Shown: piece after piece, positions 1 through 11,030 of the stretch
Layout: each line of letters starts with the position of its first letter
Position numbering within the stretch: the stretch's first letter is position 1
Assembly (NCBI GenBank): GCA_030247855.1
Contig: JAPDRN010000130.1
Span: forward strand, 1 to 64,000
DNA length: 64,000 nt
Reading direction: 5' to 3'
From: Knufia peltigerae
Lineage: Eukaryota > Ascomycota > Eurotiomycetes > Chaetothyriales > Trichomeriaceae
Program-made: the position numbers and the translations under genes
Notes under the pieces: model-generated
What the model saw: the letters and a program-made list of their open reading frames with translations, nothing else
Database searches by the model: none
Told to the model about the DNA's origin: nothing

Positions 1-77
<77 letters not shown>
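1..77. repeat. (CTA)n trinucleotide microsatellite
   Basis: About 25 perfect copies of CTA run from the window edge, so the true length is unknown. It lies downstream of the Ser/Thr-rich surface-protein gene, outside its coding sequence. A perfect array like this is likely to vary in length between strains. Confidence 0.97.
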
Positions 78-78
<1 letters not shown>

Positions 79-213
79 GTACCTATAAATGGACCTCTTC
101 TCAAACATAGGTACAAGCCACGAAAAATAATCAACGTCAATCGAGATTAATATTTTCACATTATTCGTACTTGTCATATATACCCGACTTTTGCAACACT
201 CTTCATAACGCCA

Positions 214-2119
214 TCAAAAATTATGTGAAGGACCTAGATGTCCAGGACGTACAGGGACCCTGTCGTACCTCTGGTGTAAAGGTACCTCTGGATCTACACC
301 TCGATAGTTATTTTGACCCGCATCCTGGCCCCCGGGGAGCTCATAAGGATTCTGCCCGGCCGAGGCATTGGGGTAGTAGCCCTCATCTTGGGAGTATGTT
401 TGGCTTTGCGCCGAAACTGGTCCCGAATCGCCAGACAGGTGACGCTGATGGGACTGCTCAGGCTGGCTTTGTGGTTGACCACCGGGCAGTTCGTTGGCGT
501 CGGAAAAGTATCCGGCAGCAGCTGCACTCATCCGGCCCGGGTCCTGTTGCTGCTGAGGGTATGATGCATGATTTTGAGAGTATTCGCTCGCGTCGGAGAC
601 TGACCTGCCCGACGAACCTTGCTGAGGAGGTGGTGAAACTGAGCCCCATGAGCGGATGCCTGCTGCGGCGGGGAGGAGTCGGTCCGGAGACCTAGGTGGA
701 GGTTGTAAAGGAGGAGAAGCAAGTTCGGATCGAGTGTTGTCGGAGCGGTTTGAAGAGTATCCAGCTACGGCTGCCATGGCGCCCATCCCTGAACGCCCAC
801 CGGTTGCAGATCCGCCGTACTCGCTCATGCCAGGGATGGGTCCGTTGGCATCGTAATGGTCGTGAGCTAGAGAGTTGCGATTTCGTCGTCGTCGCATGTA
901 CCATGCATACCACCAACCGAACTAGGCGAGAGTCAGTGCTTCCGACCGTACGTCTAATGGAGTGCAATTTGGCGGATAGGGGAGGGTTTCCCCAGAAAAT
1001 AGTACTTACAAGAGCTGCACCCACTACGGCGATACCAACGCCAACTCCAATGCCAGCTTTAGCTCCAGTGGACAGTCCAGAACTGCTGCTACTCGACCCA
1101 CTGTTTGCTGCTGCGATAGATGGAGTCGACCCAGGCGTGCTTGTAGTCGTGCCTACATCTACCACTGTAGTAGCTGGCGATGTCGCAACGACAACGGAAG
1201 TCAGGGTCGTATACGCTGTAGTGCCATCCGAAGTGGTTGGAACCACAGAGGTGATTGTCTCGGTGTTGGTGGAGTACGAAATGGATGAACTGGTAGTTGT
1301 TATAACAACAGGGCTGCTGGTGGTACTCTGTGTAGTCGTGGTAGATGTGGGCGTTGGGGAGGGGGTTGTCGTGGTTGTGGTAGTCGATGAGGTAGTGCTC
1401 AAGGCTAGAAAATGATTCTGCATTAGTATTGTACCTTCAAAGAGCAGTCAAGAAGAGAACCCGGCTTTCGTGGCACGTCTAAGGCGAAAGATGAATATCG
1501 AAACGGATACTCACTGGTAGTGCTTGATGTGGTTGTAGTTGGGGAAGGGGAGGGCGTGGTAGTGGTGGTAGTAGTAGTAGTACTACTACTAGAAATAGAA
1601 GTAGTGGTCGTGGTGGGAACTGTGGTGGAAGGGGAAGTATAAGTGGAGGTCTCTGAGGTCGATGAAGTGCTGGAGCGCGTGGACGACGTTGAGGAGGAGG
1701 ACGTGGTATCAGATGTGGTGGTGAAGCTTGTGGTGGCTGCCACGATTCGAACATTATAAAGAGCAGAGGCAAAGGCAAAACAGCACGAGATGCGAAACGA
1801 GGCAGATTCGGGATGCATTGCAAAAGGCTGGGAAATCAAACATACTGGTAGTAGTGGTAACTAATGAAGTTGTTGTGGTAGATAGGGTGGTGCTGATGGT
1901 TGTAGTTGTACTCGGGGGAAGAGTTGAAGTAGTTGTCTGTGGTAACGGCGTCGTTGTTAGATCTGATGTCGTTGTCGTCGAACTCGGATCGCTTACAGGT
2001 GAAGTAGTGGTACTCGTTGTGGTCGTCGTGTCGGAGGTTGTGGTGCTACTATTCTGCGCCAGCGACAGACCAGCGCATATGAGCAGCAACAATAGCAATG
2101 ACTGCAGGAGCCTCGCCAT
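214..2119 (-). CDS. Ser/Thr-rich (mucin-like) single-pass cell-surface protein
   Basis: Four exons: 2119-1846, 1736-1515, 1404-1010 and 921-214, predicted 532 aa. Every junction keeps phase, with donors GTATGT, GTGAGT and GTAAGT and acceptors CAG, TAG and TAG. The start gives a signal peptide (MARLLQ followed by a Leu run, ending near ALSLAQ-type residues around position 22). Residues about 25-270 are almost only Thr, Ser and Pro, expected to be densely O-mannosylated. A glycine/valine-rich membrane helix (about 280-303) is completed exactly by splicing exon 3 to exon 4 and is followed by an Arg stop-transfer run (MRRRRNRN). The cytosolic tail (about 304-532) is rich in Gln, Ser, Pro and Tyr. 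The layout resembles Mid2/Wsc-type wall sensors or Skg6-like membrane proteins, but no cysteine-rich WSC domain is seen, so a wall-sensing role is inference. Family assignment is loose; the gene structure is solid. Confidence 0.85.
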
Positions 2120-3729
2120 GGCTATGAATGCTGGCGAATGCGCCGCACAGTACACTGCGCAAAAACAGGAAGATGCTGGTCAGAACAGTGAGGCTGAGAA
2201 AGAGATAGAAAAAAAAGCAGGTATGAGCCGAACGGCGGCGTATTGGAGTCTAAAAAAGAATTCGAAGTCTATGCTAGTACTCGTAAGTAGTAGTAGCTCG
2301 GAGCCATGATGGACCAGTACGTGCGAAGTATACCTTCGGAGGCTTACCCTGGACTCGACCACAGGTGGCAGTTCTAAGCATGAAGCGGGGTTTCCCTTCA
2401 GCTGCCTCATGGAAATGCCAGAACTCTCCACGATCTCATGCCACAATCACTGCCAGCGTGGTCGTAATCCCGAGGCTCCTTAGGCGGCATGTGAGGACCC
2501 AGAATCGGCTTTTTTCGTGCCCAGAAACGACTAGTTTTCTGCATGCAACGTCTTGAAAAGTATGATGGGATGTGGTAGACTCAGTTCTGGCCAATAGGGC
2601 TCGACCGGGTCACATTTAAATGCTAGACATGGCCGGAAGAAGACCCAAATGAACCAATTGCGGATGATGCACGTGCGCCATTATCGTATCTTATCCTTAC
2701 GGCTGAAGCCTGATAGTTCGAAGGCTTCGCGAAAGACGGCCCAATACGAGTGAATAAGCGAGGCCTTGCGAGGGTTTTCTCTGTTGTCTTGTGCACCATT
2801 TGACGAGGGAAAGTGTCGCGGATGAAGCAGTCTTGAAAAGATCCAAGGCGCAATAATGAATCGAGCAAGGCGAAGGGGAAGAACTGCAAGTCTGTCTGGC
2901 CCGTACATACGCTAATCGGCAAGCTCGGCCCTCCAAGCACTGAAAATAGAAGACACCAGAGATGAGTGCTGACCAGCGTTGAGCCTGTACCGGTACCAGT
3001 ATGGAGAAGCCAATCGAGCCCGCATAATGGGACTTAGCGTCAGGTAACGTGAGACAACCAGCGAATGCCACCTTAGACCGGACACCAACAACCAGGATAT
3101 TGTGGGGGCTGGGATGGAGATGGTGACCTAGTTGAAGACTAGTGACATTCAGAGCGAAGCTTCTGCAATGGAGCTAGGACCGCCTGCTGCAATGAGGGAA
3201 ATGGAGAGTTGTGGTCGCCATGACAAGGCTGTTTTAGAAGGTTCTTGTTCCTTTATATATACCTGAGGGTGTGTATTTGGGGATTGATCTGACCAGCCTG
3301 GATTGCGATCGTTTAGTGTGTACGAAGTGCCTGTTTCAAGCTCCGATAAGATCAACCCAGAGTTGCCTAACAAACTCGGCTCACCTCAAATTTTGCCAGC
3401 GGTCCTGCCTTGGCCAAGTGTCGCGACTCAGGGAAAGCTGGTGCAGCGATGGCCTTGATCCTACTCGTACAAATGATTGCATTTGCCCAGATCAGAACCG
3501 GCGAAAGTGCTGGGAGGGAATTAACATATTTCTTCCTTCGTCTTCATCGGTACTAGCTCAGCCTCGCAGTGGCATGATCTACGTCATGATTGCAGCCAGC
3601 TTTACTGATCGTGTCTCGCTGTTGACCCGTGTTCTTTTTATCATAGACTCATGATCGCATATGACGCTCGCCTTACTACGAGTATCTAGAAGGCATAAAC
3701 TGTCACCTTGCTTCTTCGCGTTGTCGAAG
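2120..3729. other. Intergenic region between divergent genes
   Basis: About 1.6 kb between the divergent surface-protein and Nudix genes. Short open frames occur on both strands, but none has a recognisable domain, splice pattern or convincing start. It probably holds both promoters. Nothing else was recognised. Confidence 0.6.
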
Positions 3730-4523
3730 ATGGCGGCCTCTACGTACTCACCGCAGGCAGCAAAAGTGACCTCGGTGGAAGCAATGGTGAGTCCTTCGAC
3801 TATGCACATTGCCAAAGTCTATGGCTGATTACTCAAGCTTGTTAGCCAGAAGGTGAATCAAAATGGATCACCTTGAAGAAGATCACATATAGAGACCCAG
3901 CAGGAAAACAAAGACTATGGGAGTCGGCGGAGAGACTGGTAGGTGTTTGTCTTGACATATGGGAAGTCGTCCACTGATAGAATCCCTGGCAGACAAGGCC
4001 CGAGAACAGCGAAGTTGACGCAGTTGGGGTAGTTGCAGTGCTCAACGATCCAAAGTCCTCCAAAGGTCCTTCATTACTGCTTCAGAAGCAATTCCGACCG
4101 GCTGTCAACAAAGTCGCGATCGAAGTCCCCTCTGGCCTCATAGATGAAGGAGAAGATCCTAAGACCACTGCCATCCGTGAGCTTAAAGAAGAGACGGGTT
4201 ATATTGGCACAATTCCACAAGATGCAAAGGCAGCCGAGGGGTTCTTGATGTTTAATGATCCAGGGTTCTGCAACACCAACACCAAGATGGTTGTTGTAGA
4301 AGTGGATATGTCTGATCCTCGAAACCAGGAGGGCAACCTAGAGCCCGAGTTGGAGGAAGGAGAGTACATTGAGACATTCTCGCTACCTCTGGACAACATG
4401 TGGAATGAGCTGGGTGAACTTGAGAAACAAGGATACGCGATAGATGCTCGTGTTGGTACTCTGGCTCAGGGGATGGAGATGGCGAGAAATTGGAAAGAGG
4501 TGCTGAACAGGTCTCCGGCCTAG
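3730..4523 (+). CDS. YSA1: ADP-ribose pyrophosphatase, Nudix hydrolase (Ysa1/NUDT5-like)
   Basis: Three exons (3730-3786, 3846-3938, 3993-4523), all joined in phase 0, predicted 226 aa. It should hydrolyse ADP-ribose and similar ADP-sugars to AMP and ribose-5-phosphate, clearing a reactive NAD breakdown product. The Nudix box lies at residues about 98-120: Gly98, Glu104, then RELKEETGY, so all catalytic acidic positions are present. The upstream exons supply the family's N-terminal beta domain, with the characteristic WESAERLTRP segment spanning the second intron, and MFNDPGFCN follows the box. These conserved pieces on both sides of each intron support the short first exon. Length is normal for fungal homologues. 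ALG5 follows 355 bp downstream on the same strand. The only real uncertainty is the exact first Met. Confidence 0.9.
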
Positions 4524-4877
4524 CAGACAAAACAGCATTTTGGGCCAAGTAGCAGTTCTGGACATATTTATAGACATGGGATATTCAGTATCTGCCCTTA
4601 TTTAAATTATTGATCTCCATACTCAATAGAAGTATTCCGGATTTAGCATGTGCCCTCCTCAGCCTTGTCAGCCTCGCCCACTCCGATTCGTCCAACGCCC
4701 AAATTAGGTCCCTGGACTGTATGTTAACAGATCTCACTTACGAGCGTCGCTTCGTTCCCCACGTTTCAACACAGAGACATGTCCCTGACAGATTCTTGAC
4801 TCGTCTAGTCAGTAGGTCTTCCGACCTTCCTCCTACATTTGACTGCTCTCGCCCAAGCCTATGCGGCCACCGCCAGA

Positions 4878-6252
4878 ATGGGTATTATGGGAGGTCACTT
4901 TGTTGACATGTTCGAGACGAGAGACGAATGGTTCAATCTACGAATACTACCGTTTATTCTGGTCTGGGTTATTTTCGCAATCGTCGTTCTGGTCCGTCGA
5001 ATCCTCTCAATTGTCTGTGACACGCAAAGCTGACAATGAACAGATATGGCTCTTCATTACGCTCTTCGTTCCGAACCCTCGGCCACCCTTCCCGCAAGAA
5101 AAGCAATTCACGACGGTCGATAAGACGGGCGACTTGACCGACCCAGAACCCTTGCCTTGCTGGTACGAGGACATCATACGCCGCTATTCCCAGGCTCGGC
5201 GAGAAGACCCAGATCGCAAAATCGAGGTTGAAAAGGACATCACAATCGAGCCGGCTGAAGTATTCATGACACTGGTTGTGCCGGCATTCAACGAGGAGGA
5301 CAGACTGTCGGGTATGCTCGAAGAGGCCGTGAATTTCCTAGAGACAGAATATGGATCATCATCATCAAAGGAAAACCAAGGTACAGGCTTGGACACACTC
5401 TCAGAAACAGTGACAACAGACGGCTCATCATCCCCTACACCCCGCAAACGCAAGACCAACAAGTCAAAAGCGAACGGGACGCCGACGACGACGATGTCAA
5501 CACCTCAGCAGCTTCGAGGCTGGGAAATCATCCTCGTGGACGACGGCTCTACCGACCACACCCTCCTCACGGCGCAGACGTTTTCCCGAAAACACATCCT
5601 CCCTGCCCACCCCCGCCGCGACTCGGGGCCCTGGACGCACCGCAGCCCGCGAGGCGTCACCATCCCCCCGGGCTCGATCCGCATGGTCTCTCTGGTCTCC
5701 AACCGGGGCAAGGGCGGTGCGGTCGTTCACGGCATGCGCCACGCCCGCGGCCAGTACGTCCTCTTCGCCGACGCGGACGGGGCTTCGAAATTCTCCGACC
5801 TCGGCAAACTCGTCTCCTCCATACGCTCCGTCGAGGACGACTCCGGCCGCGCCGTCGCCGTGGGGAGTCGCGCGCACCTCGTCGGGTCCGAGGCCGTGGT
5901 GAAACGCTCCAAGCTGCGCAACTTCCTCATGCACTCCTTCCACCTCCTGCTCAGGTTCATGACCCCTCCCGCCACGGCGCGCGTAGCCGACACCCAGTGC
6001 GGGTTCAAGCTTTTCTCCCGCGCCAGCCTGCCCTACATCGTCCCGCACATGCACATGGAGGGCTGGATCTTTGACGTCGAGATGCTCATGCTGGCCGAGT
6101 TCAGCGGCATCCCCGTCGTCGAGGTCCCCATCGGCTGGCGCGAGGTCATAGGGAGCAAGTTGAACGTGGTACGGGACAGCATCGGTATGGCGTGGGGGTT
6201 GGCATTGTTGCGGATCTGTTGGGGGACAGGTATCTACAGAAAAGGAGCGTGA
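4878..6252 (+). CDS. ALG5: Dolichyl-phosphate beta-glucosyltransferase (Alg5)
   Basis: Two exons, 4878-4991 and 5044-6252, predicted 440 aa. The enzyme moves glucose from UDP-glucose to dolichyl phosphate at the ER, making the donor for the three terminal glucoses of the N-glycan precursor. Splicing out 52 nt (donor GTCCGT, branch CTGAC, acceptor CAG) fuses two hydrophobic halves into one N-terminal membrane anchor (ILPFILVWVIFAIVVL plus IWLFITLFV), followed by the family's PRPPFPQEK. The GT2 domain shows VVPAFNEEDR, ILVDDGSTDHT, the GKGGAVVHGM loop, the DADGASKF acidic motif and GWREVIGSK. A Ser/Thr/Lys-rich insert of about 60 residues separates the first two motifs. The donor is not consensus, so the first exon is less certain than the rest. 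The 3' half is markedly GC-rich, which creates long antisense open frames that are artefacts. Confidence 0.92.
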
Positions 6253-6968
6253 TGTGATTTGCTTTGGGGGTAATACCTAGGTAGGTATGCTCGCGTTATC
6301 TATATACCAGCTTGTGTACGCGGCGGCAGCGGCCAATGTCCTTGCTTTTGAAAGAAAAAAGTCCGACTGGTTTTCTATTCGAACAAAAAAAGCGAATAAA
6401 CATAGAATTGGGAGCGATCGAGATCATATTTCTGGATATTTGTTTTTTTCCTTTGGTGACAGCGCAAAACAATGCGCCATGATGACTCTTTTTTCGTGAA
6501 TGGAAAAAGAATAGGATAGACAGGAGGAGGACCCATATAGGGCAATCGGCTGTGCAAGTGCAGCAGCAGGGAAAAAGGCACATACTATGTGCACTATCTG
6601 CGTCAGGAGGGGTACCCAGGTGCCTTATAACAGTACCTAGAAATCCATGGTCTAACCAGGTGGAAGATAAGATTCAAAGTCACTTCACGAATAACTTCCA
6701 AGTGTAAGTGTGAGATCTGTTTAGTATTTATTTCGCCGCTTCAATATGAGAAAAAACTATACGACCGCAATGAGTCGAGCCTGTAATCCGTCGTCCAGAA
6801 TGTGTACGGTACGATATGAAATACTCTTACATGCCAGCGACCAGCGGCACAGGTAAACATAGGTTCAGGTTGTCACTTAGTCATTCCTAGGTAGGCAGCA
6901 AAGGCTGCCGTTTGTTCCTCCTTTCATTGAAAAAGCTCTTTTCTGTATGTGGACTTACTCATAACTCA
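6253..6968. other. Intergenic region between convergent genes
   Basis: 716 bp between the 3' ends of ALG5 and PEX3. It is AT-richer than its surroundings, with several A/T runs, and contains two copies of a CCTAGGTAGG-type word near 6277 and 6887. No gene, structured RNA or transposon is apparent. It presumably holds both 3' UTRs and terminators. Confidence 0.6.
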
Positions 6969-8626
6969 TCACCTTGATTGGAAGGTTGTTCCGGTAACCT
7001 TCGTCCACGCGCTTTCAAGCTTGCTCTCAATCATCTCGTCCACATGCTCCGCGCCGACCTCACTGACACCCGTTCCAGCCGACACTTTGATGCCTTCGTC
7101 CGAAGAGGAGGCTGCCGACTGCCTCTCTTCAAGACTTTGATCTAGGTTGCTGGCGTAGATCAAGGCGGCAAAAGCTTCCAGTTCTTTCACTTCCGCCTCT
7201 GCTGTCGAGATGTATTCGTTGGGCGGGTTGTTGCCGTTGCCAATGGCGTGAGCCTGGCGGGTGATGATGGCCAACAGACTTGCGAGTTTCACCCTCGGTT
7301 CCCCGGGCACGACGGTCACTGCGGAATCTAGCTCTTGAATTCGAGGTTGTTGTGTGCCAGATAGCGACGTCGAGGGCGAGTGAAGTGATTGTTGAGGGAA
7401 AGCCTGTGCGATGACATGGGCGTCCACCAAATTTGAGAACATTGACCCCAAAAGCAGGGTGTGAATCCTCGTGAATATGGGAGAGTCAATGAGATCAGCC
7501 GTTTCGTCAAGAAGTTGACGCAGAGGTCCTGACGAGGTGTCAATATGGCCAGAAGAGCTGTCTTCCCCAAGTTGTCTCTCGTCATGGGTTTGGTTGGGAG
7601 ACGAAGGAGTGGGTGTGATCACTCCTGACTCAATCAACACCGCTTCCTCCTCCTCGCGAGGCGGCAGCATGTATGGGAGCCACCTTGTAGCATATCTTTC
7701 TTGTTCTGAACTTCCCTCTACTTTCCGCCTCACCGCAAGTATCAAATCGCTGAGTCGCGTTGCTGAAACCCCTTCGTTTGGCGAGATGTTTCCAAACACC
7801 TCCTCAACTGCTGTCCTGACCTTTGCCATAATTTGTGCGTAGCCTCTGTGAAGGAGGTACCATGAGAAGGTCAAATATCTCCTGTTTGTCTCGAAGTCGT
7901 TTCCCAACCCGGAACCTGCGCCTCCATCATCGTGATCCTCTAGTGAGATCGAATTCGCGCTTCCCGGCGGCGGAGGCTGCGCAAGGGAAATTACTGATGA
8001 CAAGTAGTTGAGCCTGCCGAGAAGATTCAGTTGTATTCTTGTCAACACCACCAGGAGCGACAGGCTGTATATCAGCGTGAACGCTCTGGTGATTGATGTG
8101 ATCTTCAGCTCGTTCCAAAGCTGTGCTTTTGTCCTTCGAGGTCCTAGTGTGGTACTCTCTCCTTGCATCTGGCTGGTGTGCATGAAACTACCGGTTTGAA
8201 AGCTCGACATGCTGACAGTATCACCATCTTGCAAGCTTGAAGCTTCTGACCTTCCTTCGCCCGAAGCACGTGCCAGCCTTTCGGCTTTCTTTTGCTGTAA
8301 CTCATGAGTTAACTGCTCGACAGGCAGTTCTTCGAGGACATTCTCGGTCAATGTAGGCAGGAGCGCGAGGACAGTTATAGTACAGTCTGTCTGGTTCTGC
8401 TCGAATCGTCGTTGAATGCTGCAATGGGCTGTCAGCGGGATCCTCTATACTGGACTGGAGTGCCGAACTTCTCTTTTGCTATCCTGTCCATCTGCATACG
8501 CTCTCGCGCCTCCCGTATCTTTCCCAACACATATTGTCCAGCTAGATATGTTGCGCCAACGAGCCCTGCACCAATTGCGATGCCGTTCCGGTTTCGCCTG
8601 ATCCAGCGACGCGTGGCTGATATCAT
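6969..8626 (-). CDS. PEX3: Peroxisomal biogenesis factor 3 (Pex3)
   Basis: Two exons, 8626-8469 and 8418-6969, predicted 535 aa. Pex3 is the peroxisomal/ER membrane anchor that docks Pex19 with its membrane-protein cargo, and in fungi it also takes part in pexophagy and inheritance. The N-terminus shows the conserved signature: a basic segment (RRWIRRNRNG), a Gly-rich membrane helix (about 15-36), then ARERMQMDRIAKEN. The intron (50 nt, donor GTTCGG, branch CTGAC, acceptor CAG) splits the Asn codon, giving IAKEN-IQRRFEQNQTDC, which matches the family across the junction. Downstream LPTLTENVLEELPVEEL-type sequence and the helical C-terminal region are typical, and length is within the fungal range. 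The gene is divergent from ATG101 across 580 bp. Identity is firm; only the donor sequence is unusual. Confidence 0.95.
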
Positions 8627-9206
8627 CGTGATGGACGGGTATGAGGCACCTTTATCTTGGATACGAAATGATTGCGAGCAAGGACATGACCGCAGGTGGT
8701 GTTCTGAGGATCTAAGAAAAGAGAAACCTAGTAGTGAGGAGTATGGCCAAAGAAAGCGATTGATTGACCTGGGCCATTGATCACAATTCAAAGTCCCGGG
8801 TTGAATATGGGATGTGGCTAGTGAGTGCCGAGGCTGTCTGTAGTCGACGTGTAGAGAGGAACACGATCCGGTCTTGTGGCCACCGGGGACTTGGGGCTTG
8901 AAGGTCTCTGGAACCGGCGAAATAACATGCCGAGAGTCATTGCCCTGTGCCCCTCGATCATACGGACAAAGTCCCAAGATGTCTGTGATTCATCTGGCTT
9001 GATTGCCAGAGACTTACAACTCACCAACACGACTCTTTCCATTGCCTAAGGCACCATTGATCAATGAGTATTATAACCATGTCTTGATCTACTCCTTCAC
9101 ACCAGGCGCCACCGTGCTGGCTGCCAGTCCGCTCCCCTGTTTCCCCCTCTGAACTTCCCCCGCTATACACTGTAAACCCCTTGGACTGTCGAGAAAGGTA
9201 CCGACA
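8627..9206. promoter_or_regulatory. Shared divergent promoter region, PEX3 / ATG101
   Basis: 580 bp separate the start codons of PEX3 (-) and ATG101 (+), so both promoters and 5' UTRs lie here. No clear TATA box was picked out. A bidirectional promoter joining a peroxisome gene and an autophagy gene is plausible from layout alone; co-regulation is inference. Confidence 0.5.
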
Positions 9207-10007
9207 ATGGATCTGCATCATCACGAATATATAATCGAGGTTTTCGCAGACCAGACCTATGTAAAGGACATTGTGAAAGGTACGAGCCCTGGCGTCTAGC
9301 GTCACCATACGACGAGAAACAGGACGTTGAAATGAGTACTGACTTATCCCTTGGATATAGGAGTATTGCATACGATCTTCTTCCACCGATACTTTCCTCC
9401 TGTGCGTCCAGCACTCTACACACCTACAGCGTCATCTTCACACTCCTCGTCACATTCAGTCCAGTCACTACCCATTCCGCTTCCCTCAATCCTCGATCCA
9501 CCCGAGATTTCGGCGGCGATCGACTCTCATACCGCCTTACTAGTTTCGCAACTCACACCCCAGTCTGCAGCAGGAGCAGCTGCCGGTGGCTCCCGTGGAG
9601 AGATTGTTGTGCGCTTCTTTGACAGAAAGAGGCGGAAGACTGGCATAACTACAGGCTGGCTTGGCCGGTTAGGTGGTGGTGGCGGTCAAACCGAAGAAGA
9701 AGTATGTTGGGAGGAATGGTGTGTACAGGTGGTGGTAGCCAGACCACGTAGCGAGGCCGGTGAGTAGAATCTGGGCATTGTCTTGCAGATGGGCTTTCCA
9801 CTGATCAAAACAGATCGTATCAAGGTCCGCCGCGCAATGGAATCGTCGTTGCAGAAGACAGCGTTGAAGATCGTCGCAATCGTCAATCGGGATAAAGATC
9901 ATATACCTCCCATCACCACGAGCGATCAGAATCCGTTTCCCTACAGAATTTTTGTAAATCCAAAGCAACAAGAAAGTGCAGAACGAGGCTTTGGGGGTTG
10001 GAACTGA
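9207..10007 (+). CDS. ATG101: Autophagy-related protein 101 (Atg101)
   Basis: Three exons (9207-9279, 9361-9759, 9814-10007), predicted 221 aa, close to the usual length. Atg101 is a HORMA-fold protein that pairs with Atg13 in the Atg1-kinase initiation complex of fungi other than budding yeast. The first exon encodes MDLHHHEYIIEVFAD and joins in phase to GVLHTIFFHRYFPPV, the family's opening signature. Exon 2 carries GEIVVRFFDRKRRKTG and EEEVCWEEWCVQVVVARPR, and exon 3 begins DRIKVRRAMESSLQKTA and ends with INRD/NPFPYRIFVNPK-type residues. Donors are GTACGA and GTGAGT, acceptors TAG and CAG. The hydrophobic WF-finger region expected for Atg9 recruitment was not located with certainty. It is divergent from PEX3 and convergent with YOP1. 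Confidence 0.93.
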
Positions 10008-10418
10008 AGCACGGCCTAGCCTTCCAGCGATGTGTATGGAATGATACTCCAGTAAATACAACAGATACTATTAAAGACTCGTAAACAAAATCAATTATCA
10101 TTCATGTCTACTTGGGGGTGCCACAATCTCATTGCGTTGCAACCACCGTAGTCATCAAGGTGCAACATCGATAACGTCTATTTGTGCAAATACAGCAAAC
10201 TCATTTCGTCCCCAGGGAATCTCCAGCCCCAAACAGCTTACACCGCACATGCTTATCGCTCATAATGAGTAAGCATCTTTTTCGTTTCTTCATAGGGATA
10301 TCAATGACGAACATTCGACAGTCTCCAACCGCAACCGATCCCCGACTTTGTATCGCATCATGCGGCAGCGATATCTTTCATTTCTTGCAGATAGTCCTTG
10401 TATGATTCTTTGAACCGT
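10008..10418. other. Intergenic region between convergent genes
   Basis: 411 bp between the ATG101 and YOP1 stop codons. It holds the two 3' UTRs. No further gene or repeat is visible. Confidence 0.6.
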
Positions 10419-11030
10419 TTACTGGCCTTTGAAAGCAGCATCGGCCTTGCCTCGAACATCTGCAGCGGCGCTACCGCTCTGGCTGAAGAATCGAGAGAAG
10501 ACAGGTTGGATAAAGGATCGGAAGACGATTTGGGCACCATTAGTGACTGGCAGAGCCATCCACAGGATCAGAACGAATTTGAAGACGTAGTAGAATGCTA
10601 AGATATGTCAGTGATCTTCTCTTCGCTGGGATCTTCAATAACTTACGGAACCAGTAGACAGCATTGATCAGGCTCTCAAAGACGGTAAGGAAGGCATAAA
10701 CAACCCAGTACTTGAAGAATCATCAGCATTGTCCAGGTGAATTGCTAGACTGCGTGTACATACCGTCAACCATTGAGTATCATCAACCTTGCTTGCACTG
10801 AACAGTGCCTCAAGAGAGTAGTATCCCGGAATAACGAAACCGGCGAAATTGACTAGGAACTCGCCTCCAATGTTGAAGAAGACAAGGAAGAAGTAGAGAC
10901 CGACGAGTCCGAGGAAAGCGTAGACCTTGGGAACATTGGTTTGTTTCTCAAAGTTGTTGAGGACAGGATACTTGGAAAGCTCCTTGTCGAGCTGGGAGAT
11001 TTGGTGCTGGGTCTTATCTTGGAACGACAT
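10419..11030 (-). CDS. YOP1: ER-tubule shaping protein Yop1 (DP1/REEP5 family)
   Basis: Three exons (11030-10764, 10710-10647, 10597-10419), predicted 169 aa, the normal length for fungal Yop1. The protein inserts hydrophobic hairpins into the ER membrane and stabilises tubule curvature together with reticulons and Sey1-type GTPases. Seen in sequence: KTNVPKVY-like lead-in, the first hairpin (YAFLGLVGLYFFLVFFNIGG), the conserved PGYYSLEAL segment, then after intron 1 YWVVYAFLTVFESLINAVYWF and after intron 2 PFYYVFKFVLILWMALP followed by a family-typical NGAQIVFRSFIQP tail. Intron 1 has donor GTATGT and an AAG acceptor; intron 2 has GTAAGT and TAG. Phases agree at both junctions. A 19-bp tandem duplication lies about 90 bp upstream of the start codon. 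Confidence 0.94.

Noticed and set aside
696..1415. 239-codon plus-strand open frame rich in Val
   Set aside because: It is the mirror of the Thr/Ser-rich coding exons on the minus strand; triplet bias keeps the opposite frame open.
3271..3654. 127-codon plus-strand frame upstream of the Nudix gene
   Set aside because: No recognisable sequence, and it overlaps the expected promoter; the Nudix gene's own first exon is found downstream.
5497..6054. 185-codon minus-strand frame inside ALG5
   Set aside because: It lies wholly opposite conserved glycosyltransferase motifs in GC-rich DNA, where antisense stops are rare. It has no recognisable content.
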